DNA of 49,908 nt from Oligoflexia bacterium. GTDB lineage: Bacteria; Bdellovibrionota; UBA1018; CAIPTA01. The position numbers were made by a program, and so were the translations under genes. The stretch covers positions 1 to 49,908 of the forward strand of contig CAIPTA010000159.1 in assembly GCA_903867855.1 (NCBI GenBank), read 5' to 3'. The notes beneath the pieces were generated by a model that was given only the letters and a program-made list of their open reading frames with translations, was not told the DNA's origin and searched no databases. Shown here one piece after another: positions 24,474-36,366 of this stretch. Positions within the stretch are counted from its first letter, which is position 1. Each line of letters opens with the position of its first letter.

Positions 24474-26516
24474 CTATTTGGCGATCAATCCTTCACGGCG
24501 CAGGAGTGCCTTTGGATCTGGCTCACGGCCACGGAAGCGCTTATAGAGTTCCATCGGGTGTTCCGTGCCACCGCGGGAGAGCACATGTTCACGAAAAGCT
24601 TTTGCCACTTCTTGGTTAAAAATTCCACGATCCAGGAAGAACTCGAAAGCATCTGCATCGAGCACTTCTGCCCACTTATAGCTGTAGTAACCCGCCGAGT
24701 AACCACCGGCAAAAATATGACTAAAAGACGAAGAGGTAGAAGTGCCAGGGGTGTGAGGGAAGAAGAGCGCTTCCTTCACGCTGGCCACTTCAAAGGCTTC
24801 CACATCCTGAATATGAGTTGGGTCACTGCTGTGCCAGGCCATATCGAGTAGACCAAGACTCAGTTGCCTTACCCCGAAATATCCCGCTTGGAAGGTCTCC
24901 GCTTTTTTTACTTTCTCAATCAAGGCATCAGGGAGCACTTCTCCCGATTGATAGTGTTTTGCGAAGAGCGCGAGAGATTCTTTTTGGGTTACCCAATTTT
25001 CCATCACTTGAGAAGGAAGCTCTACGAAATCCCAATAGACGTTTGGTCCCGAAAGCGAAGGGTAGTGACAATCAGAAAGCAAGCCATGGAGCGCGTGACC
25101 GAACTCGTGAAAGAGTGTTTTTACTTCATCGAGAGTGAGCAGTGACGGTTGAGTGGCGGTTGGCTTCGTGAAATTGCAAACGATGCTCACTTGCGGACGA
25201 AGCTTCTTCCCGTGAGTTACACCTTGCTCGCGATAGGATGTCATCCAGGCGCCGCCGCGTTTCGATTCGCGAGGAAAAAAATCCGCGTAGAATAGGCCAA
25301 TGAAACGACCATTGTTCTCGTCTTTTACCTCATAGGCTTTTACATCGGGGTGATAGACGGGAATGGATTTGTTTTCTTCGAAGCGGAGTCCGTAGAGTTT
25401 ATTCGCGTGCTCGAACACGCCCTGGATCACGTTCTCCAGCTTGAAATAGGGGCGAAGTTCTTCGCTGCTAAAGGCGAATTTCTTTTCTTTGAGTTTCTCA
25501 GTATAGAAGGCATTGTCCCAGGGGAAGAAAGTATCTTCTCCCGTACTTTCTTTCTTTAGCGCCTTTAGCTCTTGAAAATCTTTTTCGGCTGCAGTTTTGG
25601 ACTGTTTTAAAATATCCTGTAGAAATTCTTTTACGCGCTGTGGGCTGCCAGCCATGCGCTCTTCCAAAACGAAAGCCGCATGACTTTCATAGCCGAGAAG
25701 TTTTGCACGTTCAAAGCGGAGGCGAGCGATTTCTTGCAGTATGCTTTGGTTATTAAACGCACCCTGCATGGCGCGGCCGGCATTGGCTTTCCATATCTGT
25801 TGGCGTCGCGAGGCATTTTCTCCGTATTGGAGCAAAGGGAAAAAGCTAGGGAATTGCAGGTTGAAGGCCCAGGCATTTGGCTCTTTTTTCTCTTCTGCCA
25901 AGGCTTTCGCAGCCTCCAGTGCTGCTGCGGGAATCCCGGCGAGCTCTTTTTCATCGCGAATCACGAGTAGATAGCCGTTAGAATCGTTTAGTACATTTTC
26001 GGAAAAATCAGTGCCAAGTACGGAGAGGCGCTGGTCTATACTGCGCAAAATTTGCTTTTGTGATTCAGTAAGTAGCGCGCCATTGCGGCGAAAAGCTTTA
26101 TAGGTTTTATCGAGCAACTGTGTTTGCTCGGTATTGAGCTTTAAGGTAGCTCGCTTATCATACACGGCTTTTACTCGCGCAAAAATCGGCGCATTGAGAA
26201 TGAGATCATTCGATAGCTCAGAAAGTTTCGGTGAAATTTCCTTAGAGTAGGCTTTGATGAAATCATTGGTATTCGCGCTGCTGAGATTGAAAAAAATGGT
26301 GCTCACGCGATCTAGGGTTTCGCGGTGGAATTCAATGCCCTCGATGGTGTTTTGAAATGTGGCCTCGTCTTGGCTGGCGGATAGTCTTTCTAGATTTTTC
26401 TTTGCTTCGTCAATGCCGATCTGGAAGGCTGGAGCAAAGTGCTCATCCTTAATTTCCGGGAAGGCAATATAGGAAGTATCGTGAGAAAAATCTTGGTCGA
26501 GGAGTGGGTTTTTCAT
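24474..26516 (-). CDS. M3-family oligopeptidase (PrlC/Dcp-like)
   Basis: A 680-residue cytosolic zinc peptidase, the usual length of oligopeptidase A and dipeptidyl carboxypeptidase. The zinc motif HEFGH is at 470-474 with the flanking TLF and ALHGLLSD typical of M3. The third ligand lies in the following helix (VELPSQVMENW). FGVRQLSLGLLDM and the C-terminal GGYSAGYYSYKWAEVLDADAF are family blocks that line the active-site channel. It degrades short peptides, including signal peptides in E. coli. The gene heads the minus-strand operon running to 21018 and is divergent from the DTW-domain gene. Confidence 0.93.
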   Translation of the reverse strand: MKNPLLDQDFSHDTSYIAFPEIKDEHFAPAFQIGIDEAKKNLERLSASQDEATFQNTIEGIEFHRETLDRVSTIFFNLSSANTNDFIKAYSKEISPKLSELSNDLILNAPIFARVKAVYDKRATLKLNTEQTQLLDKTYKAFRRNGALLTESQKQILRSIDQRLSVLGTDFSENVLNDSNGYLLVIRDEKELAGIPAAALEAAKALAEEKKEPNAWAFNLQFPSFFPLLQYGENASRRQQIWKANAGRAMQGAFNNQSILQEIARLRFERAKLLGYESHAAFVLEERMAGSPQRVKEFLQDILKQSKTAAEKDFQELKALKKESTGEDTFFPWDNAFYTEKLKEKKFAFSSEELRPYFKLENVIQGVFEHANKLYGLRFEENKSIPVYHPDVKAYEVKDENNGRFIGLFYADFFPRESKRGGAWMTSYREQGVTHGKKLRPQVSIVCNFTKPTATQPSLLTLDEVKTLFHEFGHALHGLLSDCHYPSLSGPNVYWDFVELPSQVMENWVTQKESLALFAKHYQSGEVLPDALIEKVKKAETFQAGYFGVRQLSLGLLDMAWHSSDPTHIQDVEAFEVASVKEALFFPHTPGTSTSSSFSHIFAGGYSAGYYSYKWAEVLDADAFEFFLDRGIFNQEVAKAFREHVLSRGGTEHPMELYKRFRGREPDPKALLRREGLIAK

Positions 26517-26600
26517 GTGCAGAGCTTAGCACAAGAGTGGGGTTCGCTGCTCTGCGCTATGCCTTTTTACAGTGGATAAAAAAACTGCTACAAGGGAAAC

Positions 26601-27227
26601 GTGATTATTCGCTGCGATCATTGCCGTTTACAAAAAGAACTATGCCTTTGCGGGGAATTTCCGCGCTTAGATACGCGTACCCGCGTCGTAATTTTGATGC
26701 ATTCCCAAGAACTCAAAAAACCAAGCAATACCGCTCGCTGGGCCCATATGTGTTTGCCGAATAGCGAAATTCGGCTACGAGGGGAGATTGGAAAGCCGCT
26801 CGATCTCGATGGACTCCAGTCGGATGACGCAGAAACCTGGATGTTACATTTAAGCGAAGAATCGGAACTGCTTACTCCTGAATTGGTAAAGCGCACAGAG
26901 AAACCAATTCGATTGCTTGTTCCTGATGGCACATGGGGGCAGGCGAGTCGTCTAGGCTCCAAGCTCGGCAAATCGATGCAAGCGAGGCATGTGTATTTGC
27001 AATCAGATGCACCAACGCAGTACCGCTTGCGTAGCGAACATCATCCCGATGGCATGGCCACCTTGGAGGCAATTGCGAGAGCGCTCGGAATTATCGAGGG
27101 TGTTATGATTCGCCAAAAGATGGAAGATCTATTTCGCCGTCTCGTGGAGCGAGAATTATTTACGCGCGGACAATTACCGCCCGCAGAAGTGTATGGTGGG
27201 ATCCCCAAGGGCGTTAAGCGCTCGTAG
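26601..27227 (+). CDS. DTW-domain tRNA-uridine aminocarboxypropyltransferase
   Basis: A 208-residue DTW/TDD-family enzyme, which transfers a 3-amino-3-carboxypropyl group from SAM to a tRNA uridine (acp3U, as E. coli TapT does at position 47). The N-terminal zinc knuckle is C5/C8/C15/C17 (CDHCRLQKELCLC). The family motif appears as PDGTWGQA, and HHPDGMATLEAIARAL is the other typical block. Start is GTG 26601. The gene stands alone, divergent from the M3 peptidase and convergent with the small secreted-protein gene. Confidence 0.88.
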   Translation: MIIRCDHCRLQKELCLCGEFPRLDTRTRVVILMHSQELKKPSNTARWAHMCLPNSEIRLRGEIGKPLDLDGLQSDDAETWMLHLSEESELLTPELVKRTEKPIRLLVPDGTWGQASRLGSKLGKSMQARHVYLQSDAPTQYRLRSEHHPDGMATLEAIARALGIIEGVMIRQKMEDLFRRLVERELFTRGQLPPAEVYGGIPKGVKRS

Positions 27228-27229
27228 TT

Positions 27230-27598
27230 CTATTCTTTCGTGCATTCTATGGCGAATTTTTCTTTGCCCAACTGCCATTGATAGTGGTGCTTTGCTTCCC
27301 CTTCAAAGCCATAGGGTGTTTTGAAAACAGATTCTTTTTCTAGCTTTAGTTTTGGGGTTTCTGTGGATTCAATTGAGCCAAATTGCCGATAGGTAAACCA
27401 GCCATCGTCTACTCCATAGCGCACAAAATAACGGCTCGGATTTGCACCGGGGAAAGTAAGTTTAATAAAATTATGCTCATCGAATAGTTCCACGCGGGCA
27501 CTGTGGGCTGCGCCGGAGCTATCTTTATAGGCGCAAGGATAGCTGGCGAAGGCAGAATAGGGGAAAAGCAATGGAAGTAAAAAAGCGATAATTTTCAT
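27230..27598 (-). CDS. Small secreted protein of unknown function
   Basis: A 122-residue protein with a signal peptide (MKIIAFLLPLLFPYSAFA). Two cysteines, near the mature N-terminus (YPCAYK) and the C-terminus (IECTKE), probably form one disulfide that closes a compact beta-rich fold. Several aromatic strands (RYFVRYG, WFTYRQFG, HYQWQLG) are seen. No family is recognised. It is the last gene of the minus-strand run from 31108 and ends two bases from the convergent DTW gene. Confidence 0.65.
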   Translation of the reverse strand: MKIIAFLLPLLFPYSAFASYPCAYKDSSGAAHSARVELFDEHNFIKLTFPGANPSRYFVRYGVDDGWFTYRQFGSIESTETPKLKLEKESVFKTPYGFEGEAKHHYQWQLGKEKFAIECTKE

Positions 27599-27626
27599 TG
27601 GATGATCATATCGAAAGGAGAAAATA

Positions 27627-28121
27627 CTACAAGGGGCAAACGAGATGAATGTCGGTTGCCTTCACTCCGCTGAGGCCTGTTGCTTCGCGACGAATTTCTT
27701 GAAAGCCTAATTTTCTATACAATAAAAATGCTGATTGATTGCTCTCAAATACAGAGGCAAATAATTGCGTTTGTCCAACGTCTCGAACGGCACTCTTTAA
27801 TTCTTCCACAAGCGCCTGCGCTAGGCCTTTTCCTCTTCCTACCGGTTCTACCCACATCTGCACCATTTCTGCTTTATCTTTGATAAAGCAGCTCACCATG
27901 CCAAGGGGTTTTTCTTGGATAGAGGCAAGGAAATTAATGGCGAGGGGATCTGTGGAGAAGCGATGCACCCGAGCCTGCCATTCTGAATCAGGCAGACTCA
28001 GCACATCTTGATAGGTAGTTCCGAAAGAATCTGGCGCTAAACGTAAAGCATTTAGGCGCAAAGTTTTATAGATTTCCCATTCTGACGCTCGAATTCGGCG
28101 AACGCGAATGGGAGGGCTCAT
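27627..28121 (-). CDS. GNAT family N-acetyltransferase
   Basis: A 164-residue acetyltransferase. The acetyl-CoA-binding block is VEPVGRGKGLAQALVEEL (the R/Q-x-x-G-x-G/A type), followed by LFASVFESNQSAFLLYRKLGFQ, the normal closing motif of RimI-like GNATs. The acceptor is unknown. Its ATG directly abuts the stop of the HiPIP gene (TAAATG), which indicates coupled translation. Confidence 0.85.
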   Translation of the reverse strand: MSPPIRVRRIRASEWEIYKTLRLNALRLAPDSFGTTYQDVLSLPDSEWQARVHRFSTDPLAINFLASIQEKPLGMVSCFIKDKAEMVQMWVEPVGRGKGLAQALVEELKSAVRDVGQTQLFASVFESNQSAFLLYRKLGFQEIRREATGLSGVKATDIHLVCPL

Positions 28122-28493
28122 TTAGCTCATCTTTTTGGAGTAAGAGTTACACCAGCCGCCGCCGTAAACTAATACGCCTGGGATCACAAGGCATTTACCC
28201 ATCTCAGCCTTTCCCTCGCCCTTTACTTTTGTATAAAGCTGGCAACCGCTACAAAATTCTCCGGCGTGTTCTTTGCCTTTACGAGCAGGGCAAGCTGGGC
28301 TCTTTGCCTTTTCTGCTTTTTTAGCATCAATACAATAATTGAATGCCTTGGCTTGTGCATCTGCCTCTTTAATCGCAGGCAGATCCGCATCTGCAGCGCG
28401 CGCTACCTTCGATAGGGCAGAAAAAAATCCTGCAGCCAAGGGAAGAGCAGCGATAGACGTAACAGATGCTTTTAGAAAACTACGACGATTCAT
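28122..28493 (-). CDS. High-potential iron-sulfur protein (HiPIP), Tat-exported
   Basis: A 123-residue precursor. The Tat signal is NRRSFLKA followed by a hydrophobic stretch to ARA at about 31-33. The mature protein carries the four [4Fe-4S] ligands C81, C84, C101 and C115 in CSGCQLY, KCLVIPG and WCNSY, spaced CxxC-x16-C-x13-C as in HiPIPs. Two further cysteines, C54 and C68, are unusual and could pair. HiPIPs carry electrons between periplasmic complexes. The gene follows a catalase-like secreted protein by 64 bases and has a good AAGGAGA ribosome site. Its electron partners are not visible unless the catalase-like protein is one. Confidence 0.9.
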   Translation of the reverse strand: MNRRSFLKASVTSIAALPLAAGFFSALSKVARAADADLPAIKEADAQAKAFNYCIDAKKAEKAKSPACPARKGKEHAGEFCSGCQLYTKVKGEGKAEMGKCLVIPGVLVYGGGWCNSYSKKMS

Positions 28494-28557
28494 AGAGTCT
28501 CCTTTTGGTTTATGTTCCGTATCAGAGTATCACGAAAAAAATAATTTTTGGCAGAAT

Positions 28558-29829
28558 TTAATGGGGGATTTTTGGGTCGTTATCGCCCATGCGGCGAGCA
28601 CGACTCGTTTCTTCTACAAGAGTTCTCACTCGCGCGATGGAGCCAAGCGGCTGATTGGCGCGGTTGGAGTGTAGGCGAGTATTGATATACTGATCTGTGC
28701 AGCTGATTTCGGCAGAGTGGTTTCGTTCAGATGGAATTGCAATCTCTGCCACCGTGTAGAATGGCAGCACGCTTTCTTCCCAGCCGAGACCGCCATTTTC
28801 TACCCAGTCTGTTACAGTCCAGTTTGCTTTTGCCCCTTCGATATTCGCAGCGGCTAATTTTTGACCATCAAAAAATTGCACCTGCAGCTTAAAGCAAACG
28901 CTCCCGTTGTTGGCGCGTTCTACAATATCTTTTTGCAAGTAATCTGGGTCAAGGCCATCGGTAGAGGCGAGGTGCTGAGTGCCCTTGCCATCGCAGGGAG
29001 CCATTTTGAATTTTACAATATCATTTGGCAAGCCGCTCGCGTCGAGACCGTGGGAGTAGGGAAGATTGTCCCAATATTCTTGAGCGGCGAAGCTCTTGGT
29101 GCCGGCTCCCATATCATTGCCCTTTTGAAGCGCTTTGAGTGATTCTGCGATCGCTGGCAGATAGCGCACATCAGGAAGAAAGCTTAAATCATGATAGACA
29201 AAAATATTCGCCGTTTTCACAAGCTCGAGAAACTCATGAATGCCACCAGTCGCGAAGGGCACAGTGGAATTGAACATAAAATCCTGGCGGTGCTCGCCTG
29301 TATAGTCTTTGATCGCGGCGGGAGTTTGCATAGTAAAGGAGAATCCTCGTACGTCAGCCGCAGTATCCGCCTGCTTCCTGCCCAGACCATCCGCATTCGC
29401 AAAGCGCAAGGTGGCCGGGAGATTTCCTTCGGATGCAAATAATCCTTGTTTGATTCTATGGATCAGTGCCTCGTCGTAATTGAATTTTTCTTTTAGCTCA
29501 TCGGAGCTGAAAAGGTGAACTAAACCATTAAAGCACTTGCCCTTTGCGTGAGTGCCTCGATTCAAGCTGCCATCGCTATTCACATTATGATTAGCAAAAC
29601 GATCAAAAAGTGCGATGAGTGTATTTGCTGTATTCGCTTCATCACTCTCTGGATGCTCGATGGGAGCCATGATGGGAATAGAATTTAGAATGCGAATATT
29701 CTCGCTATAGCGGTAGACGCTCGCCGGGCCTCTCGCATATTCTGGCGCGGTTAATCGACTACTCAAACAAAATACGCTCATCGCGAAAATGGTGGAGGCG
29801 AGGCCAAAACTAAATAGATATTTTTTCAT
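28558..29829 (-). CDS. Secreted catalase-family heme protein
   Basis: A 423-residue exported member of the catalase fold. The distal heme-pocket His is H94 in RGTHAKG and the Asn is probably N187 in DFMFNST. LRFANADG, ADVRGFSF and the late QPLGSIARVR block are typical of the short catalase-like group. I could not find the canonical proximal RxxxYxD tyrosine motif, so the fifth heme ligand and true catalase activity are uncertain; a peroxidase is equally likely. A hydrophobic leader (about 4-24) sends it to the periplasm. It is 46 bases after the PIF1-like gene and 64 before the HiPIP gene. Confidence 0.75.
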   Translation of the reverse strand: MKKYLFSFGLASTIFAMSVFCLSSRLTAPEYARGPASVYRYSENIRILNSIPIMAPIEHPESDEANTANTLIALFDRFANHNVNSDGSLNRGTHAKGKCFNGLVHLFSSDELKEKFNYDEALIHRIKQGLFASEGNLPATLRFANADGLGRKQADTAADVRGFSFTMQTPAAIKDYTGEHRQDFMFNSTVPFATGGIHEFLELVKTANIFVYHDLSFLPDVRYLPAIAESLKALQKGNDMGAGTKSFAAQEYWDNLPYSHGLDASGLPNDIVKFKMAPCDGKGTQHLASTDGLDPDYLQKDIVERANNGSVCFKLQVQFFDGQKLAAANIEGAKANWTVTDWVENGGLGWEESVLPFYTVAEIAIPSERNHSAEISCTDQYINTRLHSNRANQPLGSIARVRTLVEETSRARRMGDNDPKIPH

Positions 29830-29875
29830 GAAGTTCTCCCGAAATAGTAAAAACTAATCGGAGAAATCCGCGAAA

Positions 29876-33200
<3,325 letters not shown>

Positions 33201-33203
33201 CAA

Positions 33204-33221
33204 AAGCTAATTGCTTAGCTT
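33204..33221 (+). terminator. Second hairpin after tgt
   Basis: AAGCTAA (33204-33210) pairs with TTAGCTT (33215-33221) around a TTGC loop, followed by ATTTTAG. It sits at the stop of the convergent gene and may end tgt transcription. Confidence 0.45.
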
Positions 33222-33702
33222 ATTTTAGTTCGCCACCATTAAAGGAAGAATCCGTTTGAATCGAGCCACGGTGATTTACGTGGTCAAAACCATCGGTGAT
33301 ATATTCTACAAGAGTAATCGCTTGCTCAGGGAAGAAGCAGGTATTTTTAGAGTTGTCTGTCACGTTGAGTTGCTGTAATTCGCCATCCACAGTGCGTAAA
33401 TCTTTTTTCGCGATGATGTGAACGATATTGCACTTGTCTTTGGAAATGGAAACGATCGGCAGTGTGATATTGTTGAAGATTGGACCTACGAAACACTCTG
33501 CGTGGGGCGGGCACTCAGCTCCAAGTACGAGGGAAAGAGTCACGGTTTTATCTTTCGAATTTACAATCAAGTTAGCGCCATGAGCGGAGGGCATTTCAAG
33601 TCTTGGATCGAGGTTTTCGATGGTTAAGCTTGTTTGGGTAATGTTTCCTGCAAAGGCGTTGAGAGATAGAAGGCAGCTGAGGATCATCATTAGTTTTTTC
33701 AT
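33220..33702 (-). CDS. Small secreted protein of unknown function
   Basis: A 160-residue protein with a signal peptide (MKKLMMILSCLLSLNAFA). Four cysteines in the mature part (ECPPHAECF, DKCNI, NTCFF) could form two disulfides. Strand-rich text such as VTLSLVLGAEC and NITLPIVSI suggests a beta-sandwich. No known family is recognised. It is a single gene with a clear downstream terminator. Confidence 0.65.
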   Translation of the reverse strand: MKKLMMILSCLLSLNAFAGNITQTSLTIENLDPRLEMPSAHGANLIVNSKDKTVTLSLVLGAECPPHAECFVGPIFNNITLPIVSISKDKCNIVHIIAKKDLRTVDGELQQLNVTDNSKNTCFFPEQAITLVEYITDGFDHVNHRGSIQTDSSFNGGELK

Positions 33703-33810
33703 AGGTACTCCAAGTTTTAGTAGTTCAAATTGTTACTTGGCCTATATCAAGTTACGTGCCAACGCTTAGCGCAATTTTAATTGGATTTGAGTGGAGAAGG
33801 CGTTGCGACT

Positions 33811-33847
33811 GGCTCCAAATTGGTTCCAAAAACTGGCTCCAATTTGG
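33811..33847. repeat. Repeat that is both direct and inverted, after srkA
   Basis: GGCTCCAAATTGG (33811-33823) is repeated as GGCTCCAATTTGG (33835-33847). The 9-base cores are also reverse complements and could pair over 15 nt. It may be a processing site or weak terminator; no T-run follows on the srkA strand. Confidence 0.4.
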
Positions 33848-33853
33848 TTTTGC

Positions 33854-34822
33854 TTAAGGGAGTAGGGCCAAAATTTCTTCGAGTTCTCGGATTTCCTGCT
33901 CCCAATAGCGGGCAGTGCCAAAATCGGGGAAGGCTCTGGGGAAGGAAGGATCCTTCCAACGCTTGGCGATCCAGGCTGTATAATGGATGAGCCTAAGGGC
34001 GCGCAGTGGTTCGATGAGTTCCAGGCTCTCCCAATCGAAGGGCTGCATGGTTTCATAGGCTTCCAGTAGGATGCGGCGATCACGGTCAGCCTCTTCGCCG
34101 CGCCCGCGCACGATCATCCATATATCTTGTACAGGAGGGGCCACCATTGCGTCGTCGAAGTCGAGGAAGAAAGGGCTCTCTCCATGCCAGAGAGTATTGC
34201 CGAGGTGACAATCTCCATGCACGAGCTGGGCGGGAAAGCTCTCCAGCATGGGTGCAATGCGCTCTAGAATCGTTTCCACCACATTCACGTAGCGGCTTTC
34301 CCAGGTGAGATCGATGCTCTGATTTTCTAAAAGAAAATCGAGCGGCAGATAGCCCCAGCTTTCTACGTTCAACTCAAGGCGGGCTTTCGAGGGAAAATTT
34401 TTCCCCACTGCATGAATGCGAGCCACATAGCGGCCGAGTGTTTGTAGTTTTTCTTTTTCCAGTTCATCGAGGATGCGTCCGCGCACTTTGGGGAATACGG
34501 TAAAATAAATTCCCACTTCGTTTTGCAGCAGGGTTTTGCCGCCAGTGAGAAGGAGCGGAGCCACCACAGGAATTTCGGCTTCCAATAAGCGCTTTAAAAA
34601 AGAATGTTCCTCTAGAAGCTGCGCTTCACTCCAACGGCCAGGACGATAAAATTTCGTTACCACATGTTCGCCGCTCTCCAGCTCAATATCGTAGACGCGA
34701 TTTTCCAAACTATTGAGGGCGAGGGAGCGCCCGGTAGAGCGAGCACCTGGCATGGTTTCCTGAAGAGATTTTTCAACGGAATCTAAAATTGAATCGGGGC
34801 TTAATTCAAAAAAAGAATCCAT
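33854..34822 (-). CDS. srkA: SrkA/YihE-type stress-response Ser/Thr kinase
   Basis: A 322-residue kinase of the aminoglycoside-phosphotransferase fold, close to E. coli SrkA (YihE/RdoA, 328 residues). The catalytic loop is VHGDCHLGNTLW, the metal loop FFLDFDDAMVAPPVQDIWM, and the closing LIEPLRALRLIHYTAWIAKRW block matches. The nucleotide lysine is in VTKFYRPGRW near residue 57. SrkA acts in the cytoplasm and counters the MazEF-type death pathway and Cpx-related stress in E. coli. No dsbA partner follows here. It is divergent from the HAD nucleotidase gene. Confidence 0.9.
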   Translation of the reverse strand: MDSFFELSPDSILDSVEKSLQETMPGARSTGRSLALNSLENRVYDIELESGEHVVTKFYRPGRWSEAQLLEEHSFLKRLLEAEIPVVAPLLLTGGKTLLQNEVGIYFTVFPKVRGRILDELEKEKLQTLGRYVARIHAVGKNFPSKARLELNVESWGYLPLDFLLENQSIDLTWESRYVNVVETILERIAPMLESFPAQLVHGDCHLGNTLWHGESPFFLDFDDAMVAPPVQDIWMIVRGRGEEADRDRRILLEAYETMQPFDWESLELIEPLRALRLIHYTAWIAKRWKDPSFPRAFPDFGTARYWEQEIRELEEILALLP

Positions 34823-34915
34823 CTACGCGGCCTTTCGTTTTGCGCTACACGCTGCAAGGAAAACGCGAGAGAGATGAAGGAGTTTTAGAATTCTCATGGT
34901 AGGATTAAAGCTCCT

Positions 34916-36289
34916 ATGGAAGCAAAAGTATACGTGAATAGAACACTGAACTTAAGAAAAATCCAGCTGCTTGGATTTGATATGGATCACACCTTGATTC
35001 GTTATGATAGCAGCGCCTTCGAGGAGACTACTCACGAAGTGGTGATCGAGAAGTTGGTGGCGAAGGGCTATCCCAAAAGCATCTTAAGCTTACCCTTTGA
35101 CTACGATATGGCGATTCGTGGGCTCGTGATTGACAAGCTGAAAGGGAATCTCTTAAAGGTTTCTCGACATAGCGCCATTCGCGCGAGCTACCATGGAATT
35201 AAGCCTATCGATTTTGCCACGCAGAAGAAAATGTATAGTAGCACCTATATCGATCTGCGCGATAGCCGGTACTCTTCCGTGGATACCGCTTTTTCCATTT
35301 CTACCGCGAATTTATTTATGCAATTAGTGGATCTGAAAGAGCGTGAGCCTAGCTTGCAGTTGCCTGATTTTTCCACCATGGCCGTTGATCTCATGAATGC
35401 CGTAGACCAAGCCCACAGAGATGGCAGCCTCAAAAGTTTAGTGCGCAAGAATTTGCAAAAATATGTGATCAAAGATGAGGCGGTGGTGGCGGGCCTCGAG
35501 CGCTATAAGAAGCATGAGAAGCGTCTTTTCGTGCTTACCAATTCTGATTTTCACTATACCAAGTTGCTGCTCGACTATGCGATAAATCCATTTCTGAAAG
35601 AACATAAGGATTGGAGTGAGCTCTTTGAATTTGTGATCACGGCTGCCCAGAAACCGCGATTCTTCATGGATAATCAAAAGTTTTTGAAAGTGAATCCTTT
35701 GGATGGCTCGATGACCAATCATGACGGAAAAATCGAGCCCGGTATTTATCAAGGCGGCTCGGCCTCTATTTTCACGAAAGATCTGGGCGTAGATGGTGAC
35801 GATATTCTCTATATTGGCGACCATATCTATGGCGATATTTTGCGTCTTAAAAAAGATTGTAACTGGCGCACGGCGATGGTGCTGGAAGATCTCGAAGACG
35901 AAATCAAAAAATATCGAGCTGCTGCTCCTATACAAAAAGAAATTGATCAGTTGATGGTAAAAAAAGAACCGCTGGAGGCGGAGAGCGTGGCGTTGGTTTC
36001 TGCTCGGATTGAGGCGGGGGGTAAAATCGCCAAAGATGAGCGCATTCAAACACTCCAAAATCAAGTTACGGAATATGACCGCCAAATTGCGGAACTCATT
36101 CGGCGTCAACAAAGCGTGTTTAATAAGTATTGGGGTGAGGTGATGCGGGCGGGCAATGAGGAGAGTTACTTTGCCTACCAAGTGGATCGCTTCGCCTGTA
36201 TTTATATGGCGAAGATTCGGGATCTTTTGGCGCACTCTCCGCGAACTTATTTTAGGGCGCCGCGGCGTCCGATGGCGCATGAACTTTGA
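34916..36289 (+). CDS. HAD-IG family 5'-nucleotidase
   Basis: A 457-residue HAD enzyme of the cytosolic IMP/GMP-type (cN-II) nucleotidase group. Motif I is FDMDHTLIRY with D22 and D24, motif II LTNSDFHYT, and motif IV YIGDHIYGDI. After about residue 340 comes a long, charged helical region (about 340-410, rich in Lys, Glu and Gln) that probably forms a coiled coil. These enzymes dephosphorylate purine nucleotides and occur in Legionella, Coxiella and Bdellovibrio-like bacteria. A 5-bp pairing of TAGGA with TCCTA overlaps the ribosome site and start. Confidence 0.88.
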   Translation: MEAKVYVNRTLNLRKIQLLGFDMDHTLIRYDSSAFEETTHEVVIEKLVAKGYPKSILSLPFDYDMAIRGLVIDKLKGNLLKVSRHSAIRASYHGIKPIDFATQKKMYSSTYIDLRDSRYSSVDTAFSISTANLFMQLVDLKEREPSLQLPDFSTMAVDLMNAVDQAHRDGSLKSLVRKNLQKYVIKDEAVVAGLERYKKHEKRLFVLTNSDFHYTKLLLDYAINPFLKEHKDWSELFEFVITAAQKPRFFMDNQKFLKVNPLDGSMTNHDGKIEPGIYQGGSASIFTKDLGVDGDDILYIGDHIYGDILRLKKDCNWRTAMVLEDLEDEIKKYRAAAPIQKEIDQLMVKKEPLEAESVALVSARIEAGGKIAKDERIQTLQNQVTEYDRQIAELIRRQQSVFNKYWGEVMRAGNEESYFAYQVDRFACIYMAKIRDLLAHSPRTYFRAPRRPMAHEL

Positions 36290-36366
36290 GTTTTTTCGTA
36301 GCTTTCCTCGAAAAAATTATATAATTTCGTTATCTATTCTTACCTGAACTGCAGTCTGGGAGACCT

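Noticed and set aside
34900..34916. TAGGA/TCCTA pairing over the HAD nucleotidase start as an RNA switch
   Set aside because: Only five base pairs with a seven-base loop; too weak without conservation.
35438..36280. Long minus-strand open frame opposite the HAD nucleotidase
   Set aside because: It has no recognisable domain, an odd Ile/His/Arg-rich composition, and is the shadow of a well-supported gene.
36291..36316. TTTTTTCG/CGAAAAAA inverted repeat after the HAD gene as a terminator
   Set aside because: The stem is almost all A-T and is not followed by a clean T-run, so the call would be weak.
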